DNA of 64,000 nt from Desmodesmus armatus (taxonomy: Eukaryota; Chlorophyta; Chlorophyceae; Sphaeropleales; Scenedesmaceae). Below the pieces are notes generated by a model. That model was given only the letters and a program-made list of their open reading frames with translations. It was not told the origin of the DNA and searched no databases. A program made the translations under genes and the position numbers. The stretch covers positions 1-64,000 of the forward strand of contig VIIQ02000851.1 in NCBI GenBank assembly GCA_007449985.2. Reading direction: 5' to 3'. This document shows, piece by piece, positions 42,494 through 54,854 of this stretch. Each line of letters begins with the position of its first letter. The first letter of the stretch is position 1.

Positions 42494-45310
42494 TCAGTTG
42501 CCATCGCCTGCATCGGCTGCTTCCAACTGGTCCATTGCTGCTGCCACGGCCATAGCCACGCCCAGCACAGCCTCGCCCCTGGGCGAGTCCACGGGAGTCC
42601 CTTCGTCCTGCTGCTGACTGGGCCCCGCCTCCAGGATGCCGATGCCATCCCCTTGCCTTTTTACCCTCAGCCCTCCTGGAGACACTGCCCCTGTGCCCGG
42701 CTGTGCTGCTGCTGCTGCCGCCGCAGAGGCGCGCAGGACGGTTGCAACATGCAGCTTGAGACCCGCAGGCGATGCTGGCCTGCTGCTGACATGCTCAGCT
42801 GTCGGCAGCCCGTCAAAGCTTGTGGTCCTGGGGCAACCTGGCAGCGGCTCTGAGAAGCTGCCTGCACTGCTGACCAAGCTCAGCTGGCTGTTGCCTGATG
42901 GTTCCACACGCCCAGCTGCTGCCACTTCTGAGAAAGAGACAGACCTAACCGATGCAAGCTGCCTGGGTGATGCTGGCATGGAGTGAGCAGCGGGGGATGA
43001 GGAGCCTGTTCGATTGGACACACTCTCCAGGTCTGTGAAGCTGCTGCTGTGCTTCAGGCTGGACCTAACCTCTGTGTCAGCCGCTGCCTGCGGCAAACTC
43101 AAGGGTGACAGTGGCCTTACACGCTGAGCTGCACTGACAGGTGAGCCTGGCAGGGCGATGACAGGAGTCAGCCGGTGAGGGGAGGGAGGCAGCACATGCA
43201 GGGTCCCAGGACTGGCAGCCCTGATTGGCGATGGAGGCTGGTTTGTGCCCAGCACAGGCGAGGATGCTGCACTTCGTGACGTGCCAGGTTGGGGGCTGCA
43301 TGCTCGGCTGTTGGGGTTCACAACTTTGAGGGGTGACGGCACTGCGCAGGGCTGACGGGGGAGCGCGGAGCTTGCCCGGCTGACATGGCCTCTTGAAGAG
43401 GGGTCTACAAACTGTCCGGAGCGTCGCCGGGCAACCAAGAAGGCGGTACCGGCCAGCACAGCGGAACCCACCACGCCGATGCACACACCTGCACCAACAT
43501 CAACACAGTCACCCTGTGAAGGCTTCGTCAGCTCTGATGCAGGATGCATCCCCTGTCCACGGTTTGGACTGCTAGCACCGGCCCCAGGAAGCTCGCTGAA
43601 GCGCTCGTCGCTCATCCAACAAAGCCTCCTGTACACAAGGGAGAAACTTTGAATCAACCCTGGCTGTTGCACCATCAATATGGGATATTGCACAGTTTGC
43701 ATGGTCACAGAAGGCAAAGCTTGCTTGGGCTTACCAAGGATCAAACCCAATGTACCAGACATCCTAGCGGCCTGCCCAATGGCCTCGCACTGCCTGCCCA
43801 AGGAAGTGCGCTGTGCCATGAGGGTGGAGTTCGCTGTTGTGCTGGGGATGTTGCCACACAGGAACTGGTTGTTGGAAACATCCAGGCGAGATATTGCTGC
43901 CAGCCGTGGAGGCAGTGAGCCTGACAGGGCGTTGCTGCTGAGAGACATCTCTGTCAACAAAGACAGCTTGTCCCAGCTAGCCGGCAGCTTGCCTGCATCA
44001 AATCACAGAAAGAAAGAGCATGAACATCATCACTCACTTTGAAAGCACACAACATGCAATAACTGACAAGCCCTCAGACGCTGGTCTTGGACAGAGATGC
44101 GGTGGGCTGACTTGGTGGCACCTGCGCAAGCTGTGAAGTTGCACAATTGCATTCCACCCTGCACGCATGGCAAGCCAGTTGTGTAGAAGTTGCACAATTT
44201 TTTGCAGGAAATGCACGCATGCTGGCTCAAGACCAGTCAGCAGCTCCCCTCAAGGCATGCACTACCGCACCTGTGAAGTTGCCGTTGTCCAAGTGAACTG
44301 TCTGGAGGGCAGACAGGGAGCTCCAGCCAGGCGGCAGGGTACCACCAAGACCCCGATTGTTGCTGAGCATCCTGCAAGCACACAAGCAACCCGACATGCA
44401 CACAGTCCGTCACAACAAGCCGTGCCAAGTGTCAGGGGCAGACAAAGAAAGGTCAGTGGCACAGTGACCACCAATGGGGCTTGTTGCCTTGAATGCTTGC
44501 AGTCAAGGCTTGCAAGTCTGCAAAATTCTCTGCTAGCCAGCGCCGGGCGCCTACTAGGCAAATTGGGCTGGTCAACACGAACAGCAGCCCGGCATGGGCC
44601 ATGCGCCACCCCCCCCCCCCTTGGCAAGGCATGCACGGTTCTCACAGTGTGTTGAGCCGTTGCATGCCGCCCCACTCTGCAGGAAGCTCCCCAAGCAGGA
44701 GGTTTGACGAGAGGTCCAGGTACTGCAGACTGGTCAGGCTGGACCAGGATTTTGGCAGCGTGCCGGTCAACGTGTTGTTGGACATGTCTATGGCAGTCAG
44801 GTTGGGCGATGCGCCAGCCCACCAGCCATCTGGCAGCGTGCCTGCAGGCACAACCCACAGCACCACCCATAATCTCGTGTCCAGCTGGGCCAGCCAAATT
44901 GTCACCAACAAGCAAGATTTCTTGACGGCCACCGCATTGCAGCCAGGCTGGCTGCGTAACAAGCCGCTTTTTGAAGTCGACTGCTTAGTGGATGACTTCC
45001 CCCTTGGATAGCCACTGTCTTGGTGGGGTGTGCAGCCCATGCTCACAACAGCTCGCACAGCCGACATCAATCCTACCTGTCAGAACGTTGTTTGCCAGGT
45101 GCAGCTCAATCAAGTGTGAGACCTGCAAGAGGTCAGGAGTGAGAGGTCCTACCAGCCCTTGGTCCTGGAGCCTAACAGCAACCACCCAGCCACTGGCACA
45201 GACCAGACCTGACCAGGGCATGGGGCCACACGGGTTGCTGCCTGCCTGCCAGTTTGCCATGATGGCACTGGGATCATACAGCCCAGCTTTGAAGGCCAGA
45301 AGGCGGGCAG
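42494..45310 (-). CDS. leucine-rich-repeat membrane protein without kinase, 5' exon not found
   Basis: Exons are 45310-45077, 44841-44646, 44371-44271 and 43992-42494 (the last open throughout; a possible intron near 43734-43628 does not change the frame if retained). It starts with a plant-type LRR N-cap (LLAFKAGLYDPSAIMANW, then NPCGPMPWSGLVC). LRRs of the plant-specific class follow (LTAIDMSNNTLTGTLPKSW, LQYLDLSSNLLLGELPAEW, LTEMSLSSNALSGSLPPRL) and a C-cap (NNQFLCGNIP). A juxtamembrane region precedes one membrane span (GVCIGVVGSAVLAGTAFLVA) and RRRS. The ~330-residue cytosolic tail is Ser/Pro-rich with many SP sites and no kinase domain. It ends in TGA at 42494. The first in-phase acceptor is at 45310, but the signal-peptide exon was not located before the neighbouring gene's stop at 45429. 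It probably acts as a cell-surface binding protein. Confidence 0.7.
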
Positions 45311-45428
45311 CTGCAATCAAGGTTCAGCACACACCCGCGTCCAACGAGTCAGCTAGGGAAGCATGATCCTGAATATCAAGCCATCAGTGTGTGTTTGAAA
45401 ACAATCGTTATGCATGTGCCGGTGATTG

Positions 45429-47754
45429 TCACAGCGAGCTGTAGATGATGGTAGGGGTTGCTGGTACGTTGCCGCAAGGCACATTGGACATACAGCTGCA
45501 AGGCGGCCAACGCTCACCATCGTCAGTCCAGGGACAATGCGTTGAAGAGTAATGTGCATTGAAGCCAAGCACGCCGTTGATTCCATCTGGCACGGCACCA
45601 CACAACCCTTCATTGCTGGTGACATTGACTGCATACAGGTTGTGCAACTGACTCCAGGACGCAGGTATGGAGCCAGTCAGCTGATTCTTGTCCACAGCCC
45701 TGCAGGCAGTAAAGTGACGACGACACTGCTGTGGTCCAGCAAACTATGCTGCATGCGTTGGACACGGCACTGGTTCAGGGACTGGCAGGTTCATTGACAG
45801 CCCAGAGGTGTTTTTGGGGTGTGACTTCTGATCAGCTTTCTGCAAATTTGTGGGCTTGTGATGCAGTCAAAGAATTACAAGGCAACATGCGCTGTTGCAG
45901 CCATGATACTGTGCGGTACGCGGTACACCATGGGTCATGGGCATGGGCCATGTGAGTGCAGTCCCCAGCCAGATTCTGACGCAGAGCTGACTCGACCAGC
46001 GTGCTGTGCAGGATTCACTGCGCAGCATGCTGGCAGCCATGACAATGCCATTGTGGCACGGTGGTTGTGTGTCACTTACAGGACCTGCAGTGCTGTCATG
46101 TTGGACCACTCATTCGGCAAGGAGCCCTGCAGGGAGTTTCCGGTTGCTGTGACTCCCCTGAGGCTGTCCATCCCCAGCGCCCACTGAGGCGGCAGAACAC
46201 CTTCAATCTTGTTGCTGCCGATGTTCCTGCAGCAAGGATGGGGGGTTGGATAGGCAGGTGGGCGGGGCGCATCAGGCAAGATGCTGCAAAGCTGCGTCCG
46301 TATGAGTATTAGGCTGGCCCATGCCGTGCTGAGCGGCTGCAATTCCGCGCTTGGTGGCCTGGGACTCCCCTTTGACTGCAATGACGCCATGCAATCAATG
46401 TGTCAGCAACTGCAACAGTATCAACCCTTCGGCGCTGCCAGCTGCTATGCTGCCGCGGCGGCTTCAATCGGCTACTGATGCTGGTGGTGCCACTACAGCT
46501 GCTGTTGCGCGTCGCCCCTGCACAGCTGCGCTAATGCTCGACTGGTGTGGCAGATCTGTCACTGCCATGCCACTCACAGCTGCAGGAGGGAGCGCTGTTC
46601 AGCCCATGCGGGCGGCAAAGTTCCCTCCAGCTGGTTGTGTGCCAAGTTCAGCACAGACAGGTATGCCAACTGTGCCCAGGCAGCTGGCAGTGTGCTTGAC
46701 AGCTGATTGTGTGAGAGGTCGAGCACCTGCAGCAGGAGGCCCCAGCACAGCGATCATGTGCAGCACCTGGCCTTAAGTGAAGGGCCCTGCGGCGGTCTCG
46801 GACTGTGCTGCACAGAAATAACACTGCTGACAGCCCCCAGCACGGCATGCTGCTGAGGGCGTTGTGCACATCACGTCCTCCCTTAGGCACTGCCAATCAT
46901 TGAGACCGCCCAACCCAAGCTGCGCTGGGCACTGCTTACAACGGTGGTACCCAGCGCAGACCTGCCAAAGCCTTTCTGGTTGCCGCTGCAGCAGCTATCA
47001 CAGCACAATGCCATGTGCGCACCTGCAGGAGGTTCATGCTGGCCCATGTTGCAGGAAGAGGCCAAGTCAGTTGGTTGTTGTGCATGTCCAGGGTCTGAAT
47101 GGAGCTCCAGCTGCTGAAAGTTGGTGGCAGCTGCCCTGTCAACTGGTTTTTGGAGACGTCACATGTCTCCAAAGATGTCAGCGCGCTCCAGCTGCTGGGC
47201 AGGGGTCCCTCAAAGCTGTTGTTGGACAAGTCCAAGGTGCGCAGCGACTTCAGCACAGCCAAGCTGTCAGGCAGGGGCCCTTTGAGGCCTTTGCCTGGCA
47301 GCTGGATCGCTGTGACGTAGCCAGTTGGGGCATCACATGTGACGCCTGGCCATGGTTTGTTGTTGTTGGAGTCGTCTCCACAAGGGTGTGACTCGCCAGT
47401 CCACAGCGGCAGCACCCCGTACGGGTCCGCTGTCAGGCCTGCTGCAAACTTTACCAAAGCCTGGGCCTGAAAGTCTGGGCGTCCAACTGGTGCAACATAA
47501 TCTGCACCTGCATGGGACACACAGGCGTTGTGGCAAGTCCCTGGTCTGCCACACTTTGCAGCAACACTGTTGCTGCTGCTTGCTGCCTGTTGTGATTCCT
47601 GAGCCAGCAGACATGCAGCAAGCCTACCTTGCTCGGCCAGTTGAACAACGTCCTCCCATGCGTCAGCTAGTGCTTCCACACAGCAGCACAGACACATGCT
47701 GAAAAGAAGCACGGCACAAATGTTTGTCACGGCCATCTGGCTGAGCTTGATCAT
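45429..47754 (-). CDS. secreted leucine-rich-repeat protein, 392 aa
   Basis: Exons are 47754-47628, 47507-47023, 46726-46578, 46226-46080 and 45699-45429; all phases agree and the intron 47627-47508 is in frame and could be retained. The ATG at 47754 gives a signal peptide (MIKLSQMAVTNICAVLLFSM). Then come an N-cap (ALVKFAAGLTADPYGVLPLW, SHPCGDDS, WPGVTCD) and LRRs with the LDLSNNSFEGPLPSSW pattern, one per ~24 residues. The C-terminal part is a Cys-rich cap (EGLCGAVP, THCPWTDD, PPCSCMSNVPCGN) ending IIYSSL and TGA. No membrane span follows, so it is likely secreted or wall-bound. It lies directly upstream, on the same strand, of the LRR membrane gene, which suggests a tandem duplication; alternatively the two LRR blocks could belong to one gene with alternative ends. 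Confidence 0.75.
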
Positions 47755-48710
47755 CAAACCGAAGTGCTCATGGGGACACAAACGCAGTTGATTTATGCAC
47801 GTGTGAATAGCTTCGGCTGATCAGTCCCCTGTGCTCATCACGCAATCGTTGAGAGTGTTTTAAAGGCGCGAAAAGCAACCGTCACAGCAACGGTTTGTTA
47901 CACGGGGGTTTTGCACTAAGCATGATGTTTTCTCCCGTGAATGGATTCCTATTCATCAGCAACTTCGCGCGGTGCATACCGCTCTTGCCCGGATCAGGAT
48001 GCCCAGATGTTACAAGGTCATACGGTGTACACGTGCGCACGTGCCTGGCGGTATGTGACAAAGTGTGTGAGTTGCAGCCCTGCTGCAAGCAGACACCATG
48101 TGGATTGGTGGAAACCACCATCCTGAGCCTTATTGCACCTCATGACAGTCACCAAGTACATGCCCTTTCCATCTCGTGTGCGCACCCCGTTCTCATCCCC
48201 AGACGCGGCGCGTCACATCTACAGCGTTATGGCAACTGTCAATGCAGTGCACCATCTGTCAGGGCCGTTGCCGGGACAGTAAGAAACATGTGTTGTAGCA
48301 CTTGTGGTGCTGTGCACTGCATAAGAGGCTTGCAGCCGCCAGTGTTTCAGCGGCACAACAGCCCAATCAGTGTGTGACCACAGCATGATGCTGGTTCCAA
48401 AACGGTCACAAAGGCCCACAGTTTGTCCAAGATACCAAAACAATGCAGCGAAAGGCATGTACATGTGTCAAAAGCATTGTGAGCAGACAGGATAGCAGGC
48501 CTGCAGTACACAAGACACACCAAGCTGTCTACCGCCAGCGCAAATTGTAGTCCTGTGATGTGTGCTGAGCCATGGCCAGCTAGTAGCCTCAGCTGCATGT
48601 AGGTTAGGCAAACCGCCCTCTTGTTGCGCTGTCCCCTGCTTGTTGGCAGCTGCTGCTGTGATGGCCGCTGGCCTTTTGAACCAGAACCGTGCTGAGCACC
48701 GGAGCAGGGT
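47755..48710. other. spacer between the secreted LRR gene and the CAP gene
   Basis: Contains the LRR promoter side and the 3' flank of the CAP gene. No coding signal was recognised; frames on both strands lack domain features. Confidence 0.45.
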
Positions 48711-51700
48711 TTAGATGCCACCAGTGCCTGTCTTCCAAATGGGGACGTCGCGGCTGTCTAGCAAGACCACCTTGCCAACATCCTGCACCACCAGTCTGCA
48801 CGGATCCGCTCCCATGTTTGGAAACGTTGGGGCGTTCCACAAGGGCAGCCCAGTAAGCAGCGTAGGGCCAAAGCCAAGCAAGGGTCCAGGACCAGGCATG
48901 ACTGCACATACAGCACACACCGGCAGAGGCGTTTGAGCGCGGCATTGCTGGCCTGGAGGGTGCACCAGCTGCGATAGATGCATTCAATGCATCACGCATG
49001 ATGCGTGATGGAAGAGCATTCAGGCAGGCTGCCCAGACGGAAGCCTTGCCCACACTCTGAATGCTCACTGATTCTGCATTGCATATGCGCCACAGGAACG
49101 GGATGGAACTTGTGCCACAAGGTGTGTCACGGATGCCATGCAGGGGGCGGGGGGGGGGGGGGGCTACTCACCACTCATCTGGCATGTAGGCCTTACAACC
49201 AGCTTGAAAGGTCCTGAAAGCTCAGAGTACGAAAATGGACTCTTCCTGTGTTACAGGAGCAAGCAGCAATAGCAGCATGGGATGGCCATCTGAAAGCAAC
49301 ATGCCGTGTGCTTAGGGACCCCCCCCTTGCCAGCAGTACATGGTGCCAACACCAGCTGAAGAGCAGCAACTGGGTTGTGCAACAGCTGTCCCTGCAACCT
49401 AGGCAGGAGATGGCAATGCGAAGTACTGATGCTTTCAACTGATCATGAGGCTCAGCGGCTTGCCAAACTTTGCTGAGCAAATACTGACTGTGTCTACCAT
49501 AGAATGGACTTACCATACTGGCTCAGTTACCCCGGTCTTGAGTAGTCGCTGCACACAGCATGTGGAGGTACAGGCATAACCCATCAGCAGGGTGTGTAAG
49601 ACACTTAGAGGGAGATGTGTGGGCCAACGAGGATTCAGTCGTTTTCTCTGAATCACCATGTCGCCCTCTGTGGACAGTTGAACATGTTGTTTCCAGCCAC
49701 ACGCAGATGCAAGTAAGCTGCATGCAATGCACCCTGCTGGCACCCCTGGCAATGCCAACTTGGCATCAGTGGTCACTATACATGAATACTACAGGCCTGA
49801 GGGTGATGGTCAGTGCGGCGCATGTTTCTCAAGTCAATCACGCTCACCACTCTGCCCGTGTTGTCCAAGCACAGCCTGAAGATCTTGTTGGGGGATGCAA
49901 GGCAGGTAGACTGCGGCAGCTCTGTCCCTTCCTGCAGAACTGAGCCCACATCGGAGGCTGCTGGCGCAGGAGCTGGAGCTGACACTTGCGGCACCACAGC
50001 CGGGCTTGGTGAAGGGACACGAGGCTTGGGAGATGGACTTGGGCTGGGTGGTGTTGATGTTGGACGGGGGCTTGGGCTTGGGGGTGCAGTTGACGTTGGA
50101 CGGGGGCTTGGGCTTGTTTTTGGGGGCGGTTGTGTTGTAAAGCTGAGGGGTGGCTGCATTTGAAACACTGGGAGTGGCACAGGTATCTGGGTGATTGGAG
50201 GCGTCTCAGTGACTGGTGCAGGCGCCTCGTTGACTGGCGCAGGCGTGACTGGTGCAGGCACCTCAATGACTGGTGCAGGCGTCTGGGTGACTGGCGCAGG
50301 AGTCTGAGTCACTGGCACAGGCGTCTGTGTCACTGGCGCCGGTGTCTGTGTGACTGGCGCGGGTGTCTGTGTGACTGGCGCAGGTGGCTTGGGAGCTGGC
50401 GCAGGCGTTGGGGTTGTTCCCACAGGCATCACGTTGGGTTGGTACTGGCCAATGTAATTTCCAGGAGGAGAGTACCTGCAGGAGTAATGGCAAGGGAGGC
50501 TTTGTGCGAAATGGCAGCCATGCATCATTCAATGGGGCATGGCCATGAGGGTTGGATGTGCACTGCTGAGTGCCACTTCCAGCCGCTGACATGTAACTGT
50601 CCTTGGGTGGAAATTTCTGTGGGCACCCACCGGCATACAAGGTAAACACGCCCTTGGCTCCAGTTGGCCAAACCTCCAGGGCAGCTCTGCACGGCACAGC
50701 CCAAGCGGGAGCTTGACTTCCAGACCATCTGTGTGAAGTGACCTGTGCACAGCAGAAATTTGTTCAGTACGCCCAAGGCTCATAAAGGTGGATTGCGCCA
50801 ATTGCACACTTGCCGCAAGTCTGAGATGCATTTGACAGCTGTGCCAGCTTTGACTGCAGCACAGCCGCAGCCTGCTTTGACTGCAGCACAGCTGCAGCCG
50901 ACGGTCGGCACCCATGCATGCAAAAGGGCTAAGCAGCACACAGCGTACCTGTGGCCTCAGCAAAACCAGGACGGTTGTAGTCATACAGTGAGATCTCGTC
51001 ATACCTGCACATAACAACCGGGCCACTCAGCAGGTCTGTGTTCTCGCTCACTTGCGCGGGGTGACAAGTGCTGGATGATGGCAACGCCCTTACTGCGCAT
51101 AAAGTTGGATTCGGAGCAAGCGCATCAAACTGCAGTCTGGAGCAAGCAAGCACACTGTGCTGGCAGCTCATGCCTGGACCAGCCTCCCAGCACAGCTGTG
51201 GTGTGGAGCTTACCATGCCTTCAGTCCATCAAGCAAGACCTGGGTGTGATCACTGCCGTCACTGTAGGCGTACAGGTTTTCGCCTTGGTTGGAGTTGGAG
51301 CGGTCATGACCCTGCACCACAGTCAGAAACCCCACCGAGTCGAGTACTCTTCACACACCAGTCAAAAGCCCCAGCAAGTCACAATCACGGTTTGGACTCA
51401 CCCAGATGCACCTTGACGCATACGCCCGGGCAGACTCGGCGACAGATGGATCCCACTCCAGGGGCGGTGTGCTGACATGCCTCGCCCTGTACTTGTTGTG
51501 TACGTCAAGGGCCTGCTGGTCCAGGTTAGACAGCACAGCTTCAATTCTGTACACGTTGTCCTGCTCAGCAGCAGTAGTCAATGCCTCCATCTCTGTGAGG
51601 TTCTTGCGAACCTCTGGCTGACCAACAGCCGCAGAGAGCCCTGCCACCAGGAAGGTTCTCATGCCAGCACCTGCAGCCAGAGACATGTGTGTGCAGGACA

Positions 51701-52113
51701 ACTGTATATTGAGCCGCTCCGGGTGCACTTGATCAATAGGATGCTGGCATGTGGGTACTGCCACCACCACATTGACCCCACAGCCCAGTGTGGGCTGCCT
51801 GGAGCACAGCTGCTGGCGTGCAGGAAGGAATGCCGTCTGGACAGTGCATGCAATTGGGTGCCTTGATCAGCACACCTGTCAGTGTAGATGTATTCGTGTC
51901 ATTGCTGACTCCTGCCATACTGGTGGTGTTGTCCCAGGGGGCATTGGCAGAGGCGATTCTGATGAGGTCCATGTGACTGGGGCTGCTGGCATTGACAGTG
52001 CCGCTGTTCAAAAGTGTTGCCAAATCGGCGGCAGAGCCGATAGCAGGCATCCCAAAGCATGCCAAAAGCGAGCACAGCATGAGCCACATGGCAGCCCGGC
52101 TGTGGACTGGCAT
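48711..52113 (-). CDS. secreted CAP (SCP/PR-1-like) protein with Pro/Thr linker and bulb-lectin-like C-terminus, 575 aa
   Basis: Eight exons, all in phase: 52113-51876, 51670-51402, 51311-51214, 51004-50949, 50742-50631, 50475-49848, 49056-48921, 48901-48711 (TAA). The ATG at 52113 opens a signal peptide (MPVHSRAAMWLMLCSLLACF). The CAP domain covers about residues 125-270: LDVHNKYRARHVSTPPLEW, GENLYAYSDG, the CAP1 box HFTQMVWKSS and the CAP2 box YSPPGNYIGQY. A linker of PAPVTQT repeats follows. The C-terminal ~180 residues look like a bulb-type (mannose-binding) lectin fold, with FRLCLDNTGRVV and later CRLVVQDVGKVVLLDSRDV, PIWKTG. CAP proteins are extracellular, binding sterols or acting at walls; the lectin would add glycan binding. 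The linker resembles the Pro-rich shafts of algal wall glycoproteins. It is head-to-head with the MEI4-like gene. Confidence 0.8.
50190..50400 (-). repeat. in-frame 21-24-base tandem repeat encoding PAPVTQT
   Basis: Roughly nine imperfect units of GACTGGCGCAGGCGTCTGTG on the plus strand; on the coding strand each gives PAPVTQT or a close variant (VIEV, VNEA, VTET). Copy number is probably variable between strains. Confidence 0.85.
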
Positions 52114-52802
52114 AATCAACCGGGCAGAGCCCTCACAGCGAACACGCTGGCAGTGAGGTCAACCTGTCGACAGCGCGGTCCTGCACAGCAAGCAGAAGAT
52201 GGGACCAGCGACCAGTGCAGCTGAATCAAGCTGTCAGTAAGGTGGAACAAAAAATGCTGTTTGTGTTGTCTGAGCCATATCTGACTGCCAGTTGGCTGCA
52301 TGGTTCCCTGCCGCAGTGCCTGTGACCCAGACTAGTACTGTTCTACTGTTGTTGGCACTTGCCAAACAGTTGCAGGGCCGCCTACCTCACCACTAGATGT
52401 ATTTAGTGGCTTAAACGTACTTAATCTTGGCTACCCAGCTGAAGGCAGGGCCTCCGAGTACGATGCGGTTGTCCCGCCGTTCAAACTCAGTGGCGTACTG
52501 GGTGCTCCGAACAGGCCGTTGCATACAGAGAAGTGCCGGCCAGATCGTTTGTTAAACATATGTGTTTCCACATCGATCGCTGGTGACCCAATTATCGGCA
52601 GTTGTAACTGACACCGGTTGGTGCTAACCGCAGCAGTTGTTGTGCAAAGATTGGACCTGCTCAGCCCATGTCGCCAAAGGCTGTTTAATCAGGACGATTT
52701 TGCTAAAAGCTCACTAACCTTCGCACTGCTAGTTGCTGTGCCAGCACACACAAAACTGCCTGCAGGACAGCAGGTGCTGCTCTTGATTGGAACTGTCCAG
52801 TG
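52114..52802. promoter_or_regulatory. divergent upstream interval of the CAP and MEI4-like genes
   Basis: 689 bases between two start codons pointing away from each other. No conserved motif was recognised. Confidence 0.4.
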
Positions 52803-54428
52803 ATGGCTGACGACAAAGCGGAGCCTGCCTCGCTCAGACAGGCCCTGGCCATTGCCATAGTTCGCAACAAGCGCAGATGTGACCAGGAAGCAGCAGAATG
52901 GCGTGCCAAGTCCCAGAAGCTGGAAGCAGCCCTGCAGGAACAGCAGGCCAAGGAGGCGCAGCTGAGGGCATGGGTCAGGACAGTCATGCAGCAGCAAAGC
53001 AGTGACAGCTCGCTACAGCAGGCACCTGCCAGCATCCAGCAGGCTGATCACCCCCCGCCCGAGCATACCACTGTCTTCCTGCCCCCGCTGCCTGCCACCG
53101 CCACCCACCAGCACATTCAGCCTGCTGGCACCAACTTCCAAGCCCTGATGCAGCAGCTGGTCGTGGCAGCCGCGGCAGCTGGGGAGACATACAGCTCAGT
53201 TGCCGATGTGCTGGACGGCAAAGCAGCTGCACTGTCAAGCATGCTGCTCACAAACCTGCATGTCATGCAGCAGGTGTCAGGGGCTGGCAGCAACAGCAGC
53301 AGCCTTGCCCACGGCCAAGCATCTGACCTTGTGTCAGCCATCAGCTCCTTTGTGACCAGCACTCTGCTACACGCACCCAGGAGCTCCCTCAGCACTGCCT
53401 ACATGAAGCAATCAGCAGCATGTCTGGCAGCTGCACTAGCACCGCCAGCCACACCAGCCGCAGCCACGACAGCTCCCGCAGCTGCCCAGCACACACAGCA
53501 GGACCAGTCTGAAGCAGACAGCAGCCTTGCAGTGCAGGTGGTGCAGCTGATGCAGCAGCTATTGCAGCTGAGGGCACCTGCACAGCCAACATGCGCTGCG
53601 GCCACAGCCATGCTGCAGCAGCTTTCCCTGTTCCCCAGCACCTCCCTGCTCCTGTGTCTTGCTGCGGCACAGCAGCTGCAGCAGCGCATGCAGGAGCTGC
53701 AGGAGGCCAATGCTGCGGTCATGCATGTCACCCTGGAAAACCTGGCAGCAAGTGCTCAGGCCGGCCAGCAGGCTCTGGTGACAGCCAGCCACTGCTTCCA
53801 AGCTTCACATGACCTGCTGGCAGACCTGGTGAGTCCAGACACTGCTGAGGCTCTGGCCTGTTGAGGGATACCAAGCTGAGTAGGTTTCCTTGCGGTGCTG
53901 CAGCTCCTTGCTCAAACTGCCATCTGATGGCAGAAGCTTTCCACCATGGGACTAGTCCCTACCGGCTAGTCTGTCACCAGGTTGCAGGCAGGACTGCCCA
54001 CTGGACGGCGTGCTACTGCTGGTTGTGGTGAGGTGCAGGCCCTGCACTGACTTTGTTGTTTGGCATGCTCACACTGTGTTGACTGACAGCTCTGCTTGTG
54101 CTGGCCATGTCTGCAGGAGGATACAGTGGTGCAGATTCTTGTATGGGGTGTTGCGCTTGCTGACAGCAGGTGGACACCCCGAGCCCTGGAGGAGCTAGTC
54201 ACATCAGCAACAGCCATGTTCAAGTCCTGCCACCAGCTGCAGCCACAGCAGCCACTGCTGGCTGGCCGTATCTGCACGTGGTGTGCAAGCCTGGCAACAG
54301 CGCTGCAGCACCTGGCGGCCAATGCAGATGCGCCAGGCATGAAGGTTGGGTTGGGCGCTGAGCTGCGCAGTGTCACTGGGGGCCTGTGTGTGCGGCTGAG
54401 GGACCTGTTCATGCCTGCAGGGTGCTGA
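52803..54428 (+). CDS. coiled-coil protein, possible MEI4/PRD2-like meiotic double-strand-break factor
   Basis: Two exons, 52803-53828 and 54117-54428, join in phase 0 (donor GTGAGT, acceptor TCTGCAG) and give 445 aa ending in TGA. The ATG at 52803 reads MADDKAEPASLRQALAIAIV, then RNKRRCDQEAAEWRAKSQKL and a short coiled coil. The start, a short helix of the LALALAIIR type followed by a basic, helical WR..K segment, recalls the N-terminal signature of MEI4/PRD2. These proteins work with REC114 to promote Spo11-dependent breaks. The middle is Ala/Gln-rich and helical. Exon 2 gives a helical C-terminus (EDTVVQILVWGVALAD). The MEI4 call rests on the short N-terminus and general layout only; another coiled-coil protein is possible. 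No localisation signal was seen. Confidence 0.4.
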
Positions 54429-54854
54429 TGGGTCACCCTCATGCTTGCATGGCTGTCCCTGAGGATGTGTAACTGCTGCTGGTGTGACTGTTGCCTGCTG
54501 TGCCAAGTGGCAAGCCGCTGGCTGACACATTGACTGTGTTGATTTTGGATGTACTTGACATCGGACTGCGCCCAACACCAAAGGAACTGGAAGTTTTGTC
54601 GTTGTACCGTTTTATCCAGACGTCTGGTCGACCAAGCAGCTTTGAGGTGCATTACACAGCTGTGGATCAAGAAGACAGCGGGCCAACTGTGTATGTGCTG
54701 AGCCAGCACACCTACAAGGCCCTTTGGACTCAATGCTTCCAGCAGACGGCAGCAAAGCTGCCATATCAGCAGCTGAAAATCACCGTGATTTTTAAAACAA
54801 ACACACATAGCAGTGCAAGCTAGCTGCGGTTGTGAGCTTGGTGCGCTTTATCAA
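54429..54854. other. 3' flank between two convergent genes
   Basis: A plus-strand frame (about 54536-54823) is open and reads a non-repetitive peptide (ELEVLSLYRFIQTSGRPSSF), but its acceptor and link to the MEI4-like gene are unclear. It may simply be untranslated sequence. Confidence 0.35.
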
